NCBI GenBank assembly: GCA_026709935.1
Contig: JAPOSC010000072.1
Span: 1 to 37,930, forward strand
Length of the DNA: 37,930 nt
DNA from: Thiotrichales bacterium
Lineage (GTDB): Bacteria > Pseudomonadota > Gammaproteobacteria > HK1
Direction of reading: 5' to 3'
In this document: one piece after another, positions 7,812 to 14,902 of the stretch
Layout of the letters: the number at the start of each line of letters is the position of its first letter
Numbering within the stretch: the stretch's first letter is position 1
Program-made: the position numbers and the translations under genes
The notes under the pieces: model-generated
Database searches by the model: none
What the model was told of the DNA's origin: nothing
Seen by the model: only the letters and a program-made list of their open reading frames with translations

Positions 7812-9835
7812 CCCTGCAGATCCTCGCTAACCACTGCGCCGCCGCCACGGAAAGCATGGCCCACACGCTGTTCCGCACCGCGCATTCGACCTTCGTCAAG
7901 GAAACCGAGGACTTCACCACGGGGCTCGCCACCGCCGACGGCAAGACTTTCGCATCGCCGTACGATCTGGGCGCCACCTGGTTCGTCGGCCTCGACTACG
8001 GGCGCGCCATCCGCCTCGTCGACAGTTACGAGGAAGGCGATCTCTGCATGACCAACGACCCCTACAGCGGGTTCGTTTGCACCCACTCGCCGGACCTCCA
8101 CCTGTGGAAACCCATCTTCCACGAGGGTGAACTGGTGTGCTTTTCCGTCGGCCATGTCCACAACACCGACGTGGGCGGTGCGGTGCCCGCGAGCCTTTCA
8201 CGGGCGAACACCGAAGTGTACCAGGAAGGTATCCGCTTTCCCCCCACGAAGCTCTACCGACGCGGCGCCCTCAACCGCGAGCTGGTGGACGTGATGCTCA
8301 TGAACGTGCGCATGCCGGAACAGAACTGGGGCGACCTCAAGGCCCAGGTCGCGGCCATGGTCACCGGTGAGCGCAAGGTCCACGCAATGATCGCGCGCTT
8401 CGGCGTCGACACCTTCCGCGAGGGCATCCAGGATCTGCTCGATTACGCCGAACGCCAGGCCCGGCGCCTCATCGAGCGCATCCCAGACGGAGAGTATTTC
8501 TTCGCCGATTACATGGACGAGGACTCCGTCGACGGCAAACCCTGCCGCATCGCGGTGAACATGATCGTGGACGGCGCCGAGATCGTCTTCGACTTCTCGC
8601 AGACCGACCCCCAGCTCACCTCGTCGCTCAACATCCCCACCGGGGGCGACCCCCGCCACGTGCTGCTGATGATCCCCTACATGTACGTGATGTACACCAT
8701 GGATCGCTCGGTGCTGCTGAACTCCGGCCTGCTGCGTCCCGCGCGCTGCATCATCCCGCAGGGGTCACTGGTGAATCCGCAGTTCCCCGCCGCGGTCGGC
8801 ATGCGCAGCCTGGGGGCCATGCGGTTGCAATCATGCGTGTTCGGCGCCTTCGCCCGGGCACTACCCGACCTCATGCCCGCCGCCTGCGGCGACGGCGGCC
8901 CGCTCATCAACGTGCGCACCACCGACCCGCGTACCGGCCGGCGCCTGATGGCGAACCTGGACCCGATCACGGGCGGCGCCGGCGGGTCCGCCCGGCGCGA
9001 CGGGACCGAAGGCTCCGGCGCGAGCTACGGCTTCCTCAAGAACACCCCGGTCGAGATCAACGAAGCGGAAGTGCCGGTGAAGATCCTGAAGTACGGGCTG
9101 GCCGCCGACTCGGGCGGCGCCGGCCGCCGGCGCGGAGGCACCGGCACCACGCTGGAGTTCCAGGTGTTCTCCCCGCACACGGTGGTGACCGCGCGCAACC
9201 GCGACCGCTCCCGCTTCACGCCGTGGGGCATGGAAGGCGGACACGCCGGAAAGCCGTCCTCGTTCTTTCTCAACCCCGATACGAACCGGGAGGTGAACCT
9301 CGGCAACACCGATGTCGTCACCGCCAACCCCGGGGACATCATCCGGATTACCAGCGCGGGCGCGGGCGGCTACGGGAGTCCTCTGGAACGCGAGCCCGAA
9401 CGGGTGCTGACCGATGTACGTCGCGGATTCGTCACCGCGCAAGCGGCACACACGGAGTACGGCGTGGTGATCACGGACGATGCCGTGGACGAGGCGGCGA
9501 CGGACATGCGGCGCCGACACCGGACCGCCGCCGATGGTCACCGCGGCTTCGGGCACATCGAGGCCCGCACCGCGTTCGAGCGGATGTGGACGGCCGCGAA
9601 CTACGAGGTACTGACCGCCATTCTCGCGCGGCTCCCGGTGGACTGGCGATTCTTCGTCAAGCACCGCCTGTTCGAGGCCATCGAGCGCATGCCGAAGACC
9701 GAGCGCACCGGTGAGGGCGAAGAAGTGCGACGCGCGTTCGACCTGCTTGCGGCGGAGCATCCCGAGCTGGCCAGGCATGCCGGACCGGTCGAGTCGGTCG
9801 AACCGGCCGCCGCTGAGCGCGTATCGCACGAGTAG
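7793..9835 (+). CDS. hyuB: Hydantoinase/5-oxoprolinase family subunit B
   Basis: The 680-residue product matches HyuB over its length. It has the conserved N-terminal MPIDRVTLQILANH and ESMAHTLFRTAHSTFVKETED, then GDLCMTNDPYSG, SVGHVHNTDVGGAVPAS, and a C-terminal Gly-rich part (GGAGRRRGGTGT, GAGGYGSPLERE). It starts at a GTG inside hyuA and overlaps it by 19 bases, which favours stoichiometric synthesis of both subunits. The last ~140 residues after GYGSPLERE are longer and more divergent than the conserved core, and may be lineage-specific. No regulator or transporter gene is directly attached; the next gene converges from the other strand. Specific substrate unknown. Confidence 0.93.
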   Translation: MPIDRVTLQILANHCAAATESMAHTLFRTAHSTFVKETEDFTTGLATADGKTFASPYDLGATWFVGLDYGRAIRLVDSYEEGDLCMTNDPYSGFVCTHSPDLHLWKPIFHEGELVCFSVGHVHNTDVGGAVPASLSRANTEVYQEGIRFPPTKLYRRGALNRELVDVMLMNVRMPEQNWGDLKAQVAAMVTGERKVHAMIARFGVDTFREGIQDLLDYAERQARRLIERIPDGEYFFADYMDEDSVDGKPCRIAVNMIVDGAEIVFDFSQTDPQLTSSLNIPTGGDPRHVLLMIPYMYVMYTMDRSVLLNSGLLRPARCIIPQGSLVNPQFPAAVGMRSLGAMRLQSCVFGAFARALPDLMPAACGDGGPLINVRTTDPRTGRRLMANLDPITGGAGGSARRDGTEGSGASYGFLKNTPVEINEAEVPVKILKYGLAADSGGAGRRRGGTGTTLEFQVFSPHTVVTARNRDRSRFTPWGMEGGHAGKPSSFFLNPDTNREVNLGNTDVVTANPGDIIRITSAGAGGYGSPLEREPERVLTDVRRGFVTAQAAHTEYGVVITDDAVDEAATDMRRRHRTAADGHRGFGHIEARTAFERMWTAANYEVLTAILARLPVDWRFFVKHRLFEAIERMPKTERTGEGEEVRRAFDLLAAEHPELARHAGPVESVEPAAAERVSHE

Positions 9836-9997
9836 CAGCATGAGCACCACGTGGGAAGCAACGCGAGGGAGCCGGCGGCGTCCGATTACCTCACGCATTT
9901 CTCCTGATGTCGAGGCCACACCACAGCGATTTGACATCGTCACCAAACGGACATGTCCCGAAGCACGGAGGCCACCGGAGACGAAAAGGGTCATCGG

Positions 9998-10903
9998 TCA
10001 GGTCGGCGCAGCTTCCAGTATGCGCGCGCACCGTTGCGAACGCTGGCGGAACAGGTCGGCCATCTCCTCCAGGATCGGGTGTTCGAGCCCGCCGGCGCGG
10101 GCTTCGTCCACGGTCCTGTCGAAGGCATCGGACAACGTCGCGGCCATGTCCCTGCCCATGTCCAGCACCGCGGCGGCCGAGAGTCGGGCTTCAACCGCGA
10201 ACCTGGCCCAGTGCCGTGAGGTGATGTCCTCCAAACGGTATGTCCCGCCGATCCTGGTCGCCAGCCTCAACCTCCTCGGGTCGAAGCCGTAGGGAAGCGT
10301 ACTCGCCACATCGTAGAGCGGCGCGAGGCGCGCTCGTCCTCCGGCGCCGATCAGCATCGAGAAATTCTTCGCGTGCGCGTCGGTCCCACCGATGATCCAG
10401 TTGAGCAGGCTCGCGCGGGCGAATGTCCTTGTGTCTTCCTCCGGCGCCCCCGAATGCATGCGGATTGCAGCGCTGATTTCCGCACACCCGGGACCACCCT
10501 CGTTCTGGTACTTCTTCGTTGGCGGAAGGCCCAGGATCTGGCACATGTCCTCCTGGTGCAGGCGCCGGATGGAATCGGCAGTCCGGAGGCGATCGTAGCG
10601 CTCCACGACGATCACAACTTCGTCTTCGAATCTCCGAACATCCGATTTCGCTGCGGGCAGACCAAGCGCGCGGGTGAGCGAGAGACACAGGTGCTCGTTC
10701 TCAGCGTGGCCGCGGAATCCATCGATCGGCGGCTTCAGAATGTGGGTGGTCGGCGTCGGACCGCGGGGCACTCCCCAGCGCCGGCCGTCGAAGATGAGTG
10801 CCGTCTTCGGCTGCGCTCCGGCGAGGCTGAACCATCCTGTATCTCGGGGTGCTCGCGCCGCCGCCGGATCGATCCTCAGGGTTCGCAGCCATGACGAGCG
10901 CAT
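9998..10903 (-). CDS. hipA: HipA-family toxin kinase lacking N-subdomain 1 (truncated)
   Basis: The 301-residue product holds the HipA kinase core: FSLAGAQPKTAL near residue 25-36 (Ser26 aligns with the autophosphorylated serine of E. coli HipA), HILKP (Lys57), AENEH, IVVERYDR, HQEDMCQ, GGTDAHAKN (Asp175, Asn180) and LAPLYDVAS (Asp198). In known HipA proteins this serine is near residue 150, so about 120 N-terminal residues are missing. The old start codon, overlapping the hipB stop as ATGA at 10907-10910, survives but now leads into another frame. Translation probably restarts at the ATG at 10903 seven bases later. HipA kinases phosphorylate glutamyl-tRNA synthetase or other targets; N-subdomain 1 normally contacts the partner and caps the active site. 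The product may be inactive, unregulated or still active: sequence alone cannot say. Confidence 0.85.
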   Translation of the reverse strand: MRSSWLRTLRIDPAAARAPRDTGWFSLAGAQPKTALIFDGRRWGVPRGPTPTTHILKPPIDGFRGHAENEHLCLSLTRALGLPAAKSDVRRFEDEVVIVVERYDRLRTADSIRRLHQEDMCQILGLPPTKKYQNEGGPGCAEISAAIRMHSGAPEEDTRTFARASLLNWIIGGTDAHAKNFSMLIGAGGRARLAPLYDVASTLPYGFDPRRLRLATRIGGTYRLEDITSRHWARFAVEARLSAAAVLDMGRDMAATLSDAFDRTVDEARAGGLEHPILEEMADLFRQRSQRCARILEAAPT

Positions 10904-10906
10904 CGC

Positions 10907-11197
10907 TCATTTCCCGTCACCCCTCGCGGCCTCTACCACGGCGTCGATGTCGACGCGAGCGATACCGTCGGTTGAAGGAGAAGCGCGGCTGGCGCTATCA
11001 ATCGACAGGGAGAGACCGAGGGCGGAGAGGGTACGAAGGACCAGGGAGAGCTCGGCGCGAGGCTTGCCCTGTTCGATGGCCACCACCCATTGCCGCCCGA
11101 CCCCTGCCCTGCGGGCGAGTTCGCTCTGGCTCAGATCGCGCTTGCGGCGACAGTGACGGATGACGAGGCCGAGGTCGAGTGGCGTTCGGATCTGCAT
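10907..11197 (-). CDS. hipB: HipB-family antitoxin, XRE-type DNA-binding protein
   Basis: The 96-residue protein has an N-terminal helix-turn-helix at about residues 23-46 (LSQSELARRAGVGRQWVVAI) and a short C-terminal tail (ARVDIDAVVEAARGDGK), typical of antitoxins that bind both operator DNA and HipA. The ATG at 11195-11197 follows a four-palindrome array by 13 bases, which suggests direct autorepression. Its stop overlaps the vestigial hipA start (ATGA), the usual coupling in hipBA operons. The antitoxin is intact even though the toxin gene has a deletion. Confidence 0.88.
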   Translation of the reverse strand: MQIRTPLDLGLVIRHCRRKRDLSQSELARRAGVGRQWVVAIEQGKPRAELSLVLRTLSALGLSLSIDSASRASPSTDGIARVDIDAVVEAARGDGK

Positions 11198-11210
11198 GGT
11201 CTTGCCTGCT

Positions 11211-11309
11211 TATCGTCGAACGGCGACATCATAAGGATGTCTCCGAATGGCGACAAGCGGATCATGTCCCCGAACGGCGACATCAGGATATGCCTGCGTA
11301 CGGCGATAT
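11211..11309. promoter_or_regulatory. Four 18-bp palindromes at 27-bp spacing, probable HipB operator array
   Basis: Four related 18-bp units start at 11211, 11238, 11265 and 11292, each exactly 27 bp after the last. The best copy, TGTCCCCGAACGGCGACA at 11265, has arms TGTCxCCG and CGGxGACA. The second, TGTCTCCGAATGGCGACA, and first, TATCGTCGAACGGCGACA, differ by a few bases; the fourth, TGCCTGCGTACGGCGATA, is weakest. The array ends near the hipB start codon. HipB proteins are known to bind several palindromes in their own promoter, so autoregulation is the natural reading. The array also yields small open frames with repeated SPFGD-like peptides, which are probably not genes. Confidence 0.75.
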
Positions 11310-11371
11310 CGTCCGACAGAGTGCCGGTTGCCGGTGCTTGCACAACCGGACGACTAACCCGAATTTCCGGG

Positions 11372-12676
11372 CTAACTGCCAGGAGCCGTGTCGGAGATGA
11401 ACGCCTCCGTCGGCGGAGGCGACTCCATGAGGCTCTGCGGGTCGATGCGGTACCAGCGCATCGCGTTCTCGCAGAACATCCGGCGCCGCTCGCCCAGCGA
11501 GAACCGGCGCGTCATCTCCTGGAAGCCCCGCATGATGACGCCGTAGGGCGCATAGAGCCGATCCACCGGGTAGTTGCTGCCGAACATGCAGCGGTCCACA
11601 CCGAAGATGTCGATGGTCTCCAGCACGACATCGCGGTGGGTGCGCACGGACCAGGCCGGGAGCTGCGGCTCTCCGAGCCCCGAGATCTTGACCGCCGTGT
11701 TCGGCGCCTCGGCCAGGGTGCGCATGCACTTGCGCCACGCGGCGAGCCCCTCCGGACTGCGAAGATTGGGAAGCCCGGTGTGATCGAGAATGATCGTGAT
11801 GCCGGGGAACCGCTCGGCGAGCGCCCGCGCCTCCGGCAAGTGCCAGAACGGCGCCTGGAGATCGAAGGAGAGTCCGTACGCTTCGAGGAGCGCATAGCCC
11901 CGCTGCCACGCCGGGTCGCTCATCGAGCCCGGCGCAAAGGGCACGACCTCGTTCGGATGGGCGGCCACCGCCGGCTTCTCGCGGACCCCCCGCACCCGGG
12001 CGCAATCCGCCTGCGCGGCCAGCACCTCCGCCACATCGTCGCGGCCGAGCCACGCCTGAGCGACGATGACGGTGGGAAAGCCGGTCTCGGCCGCGACCGA
12101 CGCCACCCACGCCGTCTCCCCCACCGGATCGCGCGGATCCCACTCCGCCTCGACGTACACGGAGCCGACGATCCGCAGATCGTCCCAGTCGCGCCGGAAG
12201 TCGTCGGTCAGGTAGTTCTGCCGGATGGCGCGGTAGTCACCGTGCCGTCCTTCCTTCAGGGGCTCGTCGCAGAGCCAGGGATGGTAGTTCCGCTCCAGAT
12301 CCCAGAAGTGGTGGTGGGCATCGATGATGACATCGTGCCGGCCGCCGATGTCGTCGATATGGGCCTGATCGTAGGCCCGAAGCCGCAGGTCCGCGGTGCG
12401 CCGCTCCACCTGCGCGTCGTCCATCACAAGGCTGCGGGCGAGGATGAAGTGCAGGCCGGCGACCACCCCCCAGACCAGCATCGGCGCGAAGGTATTCCAG
12501 CCGTCGCCCAGGAACACGTCGGCGAGGGTGAGGCATCCGCCGAGCCCGAGGAAAGCGATGCGATGGCGCGGCCACCACATGCCGATCCCGGTCGCCCATT
12601 GCTCCAGGGCCGAAGTCTTACTGCCGGTTCGCCGTTCCACCTGCCTGCCGTATCCCGATCGGACGGTCCCGAACAC
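11372..12676 (-). CDS. Amidohydrolase (COG3618-like) fused to an N-terminal two-helix membrane domain
   Basis: The 434-residue frame starts at a GTG (12674-12676). Two hydrophobic helices lie at about residues 38-56 and 61-80, followed by the charged segment DAQVERRTADLRLRAYD, which resembles the 2TM-domain family. From residue 116 it becomes a TIM-barrel amidohydrolase: VIIDAHHHFWDLE (His121/His123 metal motif), then IILDHTGLPNLRS and the C-terminal CMFGSNYPVDRLY. Relatives hydrolyse lactones or related cyclic compounds, but the substrate here is open. The fusion would hold the hydrolase on the cytoplasmic membrane face. An internal ATG at 12580 (residue 33) is an alternative start just before the first helix. 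The gene lies 105 bases after vapC and may be transcribed alone. Confidence 0.85.
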   Translation of the reverse strand: MFGTVRSGYGRQVERRTGSKTSALEQWATGIGMWWPRHRIAFLGLGGCLTLADVFLGDGWNTFAPMLVWGVVAGLHFILARSLVMDDAQVERRTADLRLRAYDQAHIDDIGGRHDVIIDAHHHFWDLERNYHPWLCDEPLKEGRHGDYRAIRQNYLTDDFRRDWDDLRIVGSVYVEAEWDPRDPVGETAWVASVAAETGFPTVIVAQAWLGRDDVAEVLAAQADCARVRGVREKPAVAAHPNEVVPFAPGSMSDPAWQRGYALLEAYGLSFDLQAPFWHLPEARALAERFPGITIILDHTGLPNLRSPEGLAAWRKCMRTLAEAPNTAVKISGLGEPQLPAWSVRTHRDVVLETIDIFGVDRCMFGSNYPVDRLYAPYGVIMRGFQEMTRRFSLGERRRMFCENAMRWYRIDPQSLMESPPPTEAFISDTAPGS

Positions 12677-12781
12677 TGTCGCGGCGGAAGCGTCCGTCGA
12701 TTGGACTCTCCGGGGAGGGTCGATCCTGCAACCGGGGCCGTATTCGGCGCGATGCGTTCTGCGATCGCGGCATATTGTCGT

Positions 12782-13183
12782 CTACCGCCAGGGAGGAGTG
12801 ACGATCCCGCATCTCGGACCCTGCGCACGCCCGATCCTTTCATCCAGTGTCAACAGCGGACAGTCAAGCGCCTCGGCCAGTGCGACGTACCAGGCATCGT
12901 AGCTGGTCAGGTTGTGCCGCAAGGCCCACACCCGTTCGGCGAACGGCGCGAACGGAAACAGCGTCATATCGAGCCGAAGCAGATCCCTGTGTCCGCTGGT
13001 GGCTTCGAGAGGCGAGATCTCGCCCGCTCGTTCCAGGCGGCGCAGGATGTTGGACGCTTCGACCAATGCGAGTTCGGGTCCGGCTGGTGCGCTGTCGGAA
13101 AGCACGGACTCCGCCCATGCCCCTTCGCGTCCCGAACCGATCAGGACCGCTACGAGCGCAGACGCATCAACGACAACCGTCAC
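12782..13183 (-). CDS. vapC: PIN-domain ribonuclease toxin (VapC/FitB type)
   Basis: The 133-residue protein is a complete PIN domain with four acidic metal-binding residues in the expected order: Asp6 (VVVDASAL), Glu42 (ALVEASN), Asp96 (SYDAWYVALAEAL) and Asp114 (LTLDERI). PIN toxins cleave specific RNAs, commonly tRNA or rRNA. It starts at a GTG that overlaps the antitoxin stop as GTGA, the standard coupling of this module. C-terminal residues after LTLDERI are short and normal. An active toxin is likely; the RNA target is unknown. Confidence 0.92.
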   Translation of the reverse strand: MTVVVDASALVAVLIGSGREGAWAESVLSDSAPAGPELALVEASNILRRLERAGEISPLEATSGHRDLLRLDMTLFPFAPFAERVWALRHNLTSYDAWYVALAEALDCPLLTLDERIGRAQGPRCGIVTPPWR

Positions 13184-13416
13184 GTCCGATCCGCGTCTCG
13201 TGCACGCAGGATGCTCGACGGTCGCACGCGGGTACCCGCCGCTTCCTTCCGACTTCGGACTCCTTGCAGCCAGGCGGCGAGTGACGGCCGGGAAGCGATT
13301 CGTTCCAGCTCGCCGCGAAGAAACTCCTGCATGGACTGGCGCTGCAGCGCCGCCCGCGCGGCAAGCTCGTCGCGCACTTCCTCGGGAACACCTCTGACTG
13401 TGATTTGCACCGGCAT
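13180..13416 (-). CDS. vapB: FitA/VapB-type ribbon-helix-helix antitoxin
   Basis: The 78-residue protein begins with a ribbon-helix-helix DNA-binding segment (MPVQITVRGVPEEVRDELAA, then a helix through MQEFLRGEL), typical of FitA antitoxins. The C-terminal part (PSLAAWLQGVRSR onward) should wrap the PIN toxin. The ATG at 13414-13416 is placed by homology to this N-terminus. It overlaps the toxin gene by four bases. A 9-bp inverted repeat covers its start codon and probably serves as the autoregulatory operator. Confidence 0.9.
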   Translation of the reverse strand: MPVQITVRGVPEEVRDELAARAALQRQSMQEFLRGELERIASRPSLAAWLQGVRSRKEAAGTRVRPSSILRARDADRT

Positions 13417-13444
13417 GCTGTCATTCTGTCAGCGGTGACAGCAT
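13415..13444. promoter_or_regulatory. Inverted repeat at the vapB start, probable antitoxin operator
   Basis: ATGCTGTCA (13415-13423) and TGACAGCAT (13436-13444) are perfect 9-bp inverted arms 12 bases apart. A nested CTGTCA/TGACAG pair (13427-13442) shares the right arm. The left arm overlaps the vapB start codon, so binding could block transcription. FitAB operators are known to be inverted repeats; the assignment to this antitoxin is inferred from position. Confidence 0.55.
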
Positions 13445-13490
13445 TCTGCAAGCGCTGTGGGGGTGTGCTCCGAGGGGCACCTGCCGTCCG

Positions 13491-13988
13491 TCACCCCTCG
13501 GGGGCGGGCGGCGGCGGGGGCATCTCCGGGTAGCGCCGGGCGATATGCATCAGCCGGAGCGAGTAGCGCAGCCATACCAGGGAGAACCCGACGAGCAGGA
13601 CCCGATCCCAGGTTCCGAGATCCGGGTAGATGTCGAAGGACAGGCTGAACACGAGCCCCCCGACCGGGGCAAGCACGATCGCGCTCGCAGCGAGGAAGTG
13701 CCGGGTGACGCCGAAGACGAGGGCGATGCACACCACGATGAAGCAGTAGAGCGACACCCCGAACGAATCGGCATAGGCGGCGCGTCCGCTCATCGTGAGG
13801 AGCATGACCGCACCGTAGAGAAGGGAGACGAAGATGACGTAGGCGAGGATCTCGTATTCCGCCTGACGGCGGTGCAGCCGCGCGGCCGGAATCAGGTAGG
13901 GGGTGGTCTCGTCATCCCAGAAGTAGCGTCGGACGTACTTGTACCAGTCGAGATCCTTGAGGTGGACTGGTTGGTGTCGGCGCCGCAT
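13491..13988 (-). CDS. Small multi-pass membrane protein at the end of the TRAP operon, function unknown
   Basis: The 165-residue protein has a charged N-terminal region (DLDWYKYVRRYFWDDETTPYL), then about four hydrophobic helices (IFVSLLYGAVMLLT, FGVSLYCFIVVCIALVFGV, FLAASAIVLAPVGGLVFSL, VLLVGFSLVWLRYSL), ending in a proline run MPPPPPAPEG. The ATG at 13986-13988 has GAGGGGAG about seven bases upstream. It lies 64 bases after dctQ on the same strand, so it is likely the last gene of the TRAP operon. It does not look like DctQ or DctM. It could be an accessory or universal membrane component of this transporter; I do not recognise a family. Confidence 0.75.
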   Translation of the reverse strand: MRRRHQPVHLKDLDWYKYVRRYFWDDETTPYLIPAARLHRRQAEYEILAYVIFVSLLYGAVMLLTMSGRAAYADSFGVSLYCFIVVCIALVFGVTRHFLAASAIVLAPVGGLVFSLSFDIYPDLGTWDRVLLVGFSLVWLRYSLRLMHIARRYPEMPPPPPAPEG

Positions 13989-14052
13989 GACGGATGGCTC
14001 CCCTCGGGCGCCGCTGGCGTGAACCTAGCCCGGACGGACGGTACGAATCCGG

Positions 14053-14826
14053 TCAGGTGCGCGACGCGGGCGCAGCGTCCGGCGGAATCTCCAGATCCTC
14101 CGGATCGGCCGAAGGGTCCACCACCACGTTGCCTTCCTCGTCCAGCACCAGCCGCCGCTTGCCCTCGATGGTATTTCCCGCGAACTCCGGCCATTCCATG
14201 GTCATGAGCGGATAGCGGTGCTCCGGGTTCCCCCACAGCACGGTCACCGTCTGGAGCCAGACCGCGAACCCCGCCAAGAGGACAAACACCAGCCCCGCAG
14301 CCAGCACCGTCTTGATGATCCAGCGCTCCCCCAGCCCCACCGTGGAGGCCGATATCTCGTTCATCACGTACGAATCGTAGGCGTAGACGGCGGCGAACCA
14401 GAGCAGGATGCAGGTGTAGGGAATGAGGAAGAACGAAGTCCCCAGGAACTCCAGCCACGCCTTGCGCCGAAATGAGAGCCTCTCGCGGATGAGATCCACC
14501 CGGACATGGGTGTTGTGCACGTAGCCGTAGCCAAGCACCAGCGTGAACAGCACGGTGTGCATGTGCCACTGCAGCTCTTGCAGAATGGTGGATTGAAAGA
14601 TCCAGACCTGGCCGAAGTTGTCGAGCACCCACACGTAGATGAACCTGAGCTTGCGCATCGTCACGTCGTAGCACGTGATCAGCACCAGCGGGAGGATGAA
14701 CCACGATCCGAAGCGCCCCACCCGGTCGACCGCCCGCCGGAGCCATTCGGCCAGTTTGATAGCGGCGGGAAGCTCCGCCTCTCTGGTCCAGTAGTTGCCG
14801 GAAGGCCGAAACGGGAGGTCTGCCAT
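14053..14826 (-). CDS. dctQ: TRAP transporter small permease (DctQ type)
   Basis: The 257-residue protein has the four-helix DctQ plan: a first helix WFILPLVLITCYDVTMRKL, an amphipathic section with QWHMHTVLFTLVLGYGYVHNTHVRVDLI, then two more helices ending WIIKTVLAAGLVFVLLAGFAVWLQ. The motif H-VRVD is characteristic of the family. It has a long acidic C-terminal tail of roughly 60 residues (EGNVVVDPSADPEDLEIPPD), beyond the usual end, as in the larger TakQ-like subunits. The ATG at 14826 has AAGGAGAG seven bases before it. It sits after dctM in the operon, separated by a short repeat-bearing spacer. Confidence 0.92.
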   Translation of the reverse strand: MADLPFRPSGNYWTREAELPAAIKLAEWLRRAVDRVGRFGSWFILPLVLITCYDVTMRKLRFIYVWVLDNFGQVWIFQSTILQELQWHMHTVLFTLVLGYGYVHNTHVRVDLIRERLSFRRKAWLEFLGTSFFLIPYTCILLWFAAVYAYDSYVMNEISASTVGLGERWIIKTVLAAGLVFVLLAGFAVWLQTVTVLWGNPEHRYPLMTMEWPEFAGNTIEGKRRLVLDEEGNVVVDPSADPEDLEIPPDAAPASRT

Positions 14827-14844
14827 ACGAGTCTCTCCTTGGTC

Positions 14845-14897
14845 GATCCCGGGTCGATTCTGAGCTGATTCCGAGCCGATTATGGGCGATTCTGGGG
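14845..14897. repeat. About five tandem 10-11-bp GAT-starting units between dctM and dctQ
   Basis: Units start at 14845 (GATCCCGGGTC), 14856 (GATTCTGAGCT), 14867 (GATTCCGAGCC), 14878 (GATTATGGGC) and 14888 (GATTCTGGGG). The period is close to one DNA helical turn. They fill most of the spacer between the two permease genes. The repeat may have arisen by slippage; a regulatory role is possible but unsupported. Confidence 0.5.
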
Positions 14898-14902
14898 AGA
14901 GC

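Noticed and set aside
11211..11309. Regular repeats as a short CRISPR array
   Set aside because: The repeats are imperfect 18-bp palindromes with 9-bp gaps, too short for spacers, and no cas gene is present.
11131..11343. Small minus-strand frame with repeated SPFGD peptides
   Set aside because: The repeat arises from the 27-bp palindrome array in front of hipB and shares no other coding sign.
11090..13438. 782-codon plus-strand frame across hipB, amidohydrolase and vapBC
   Set aside because: It is antisense to four recognised genes and starts inside hipB.
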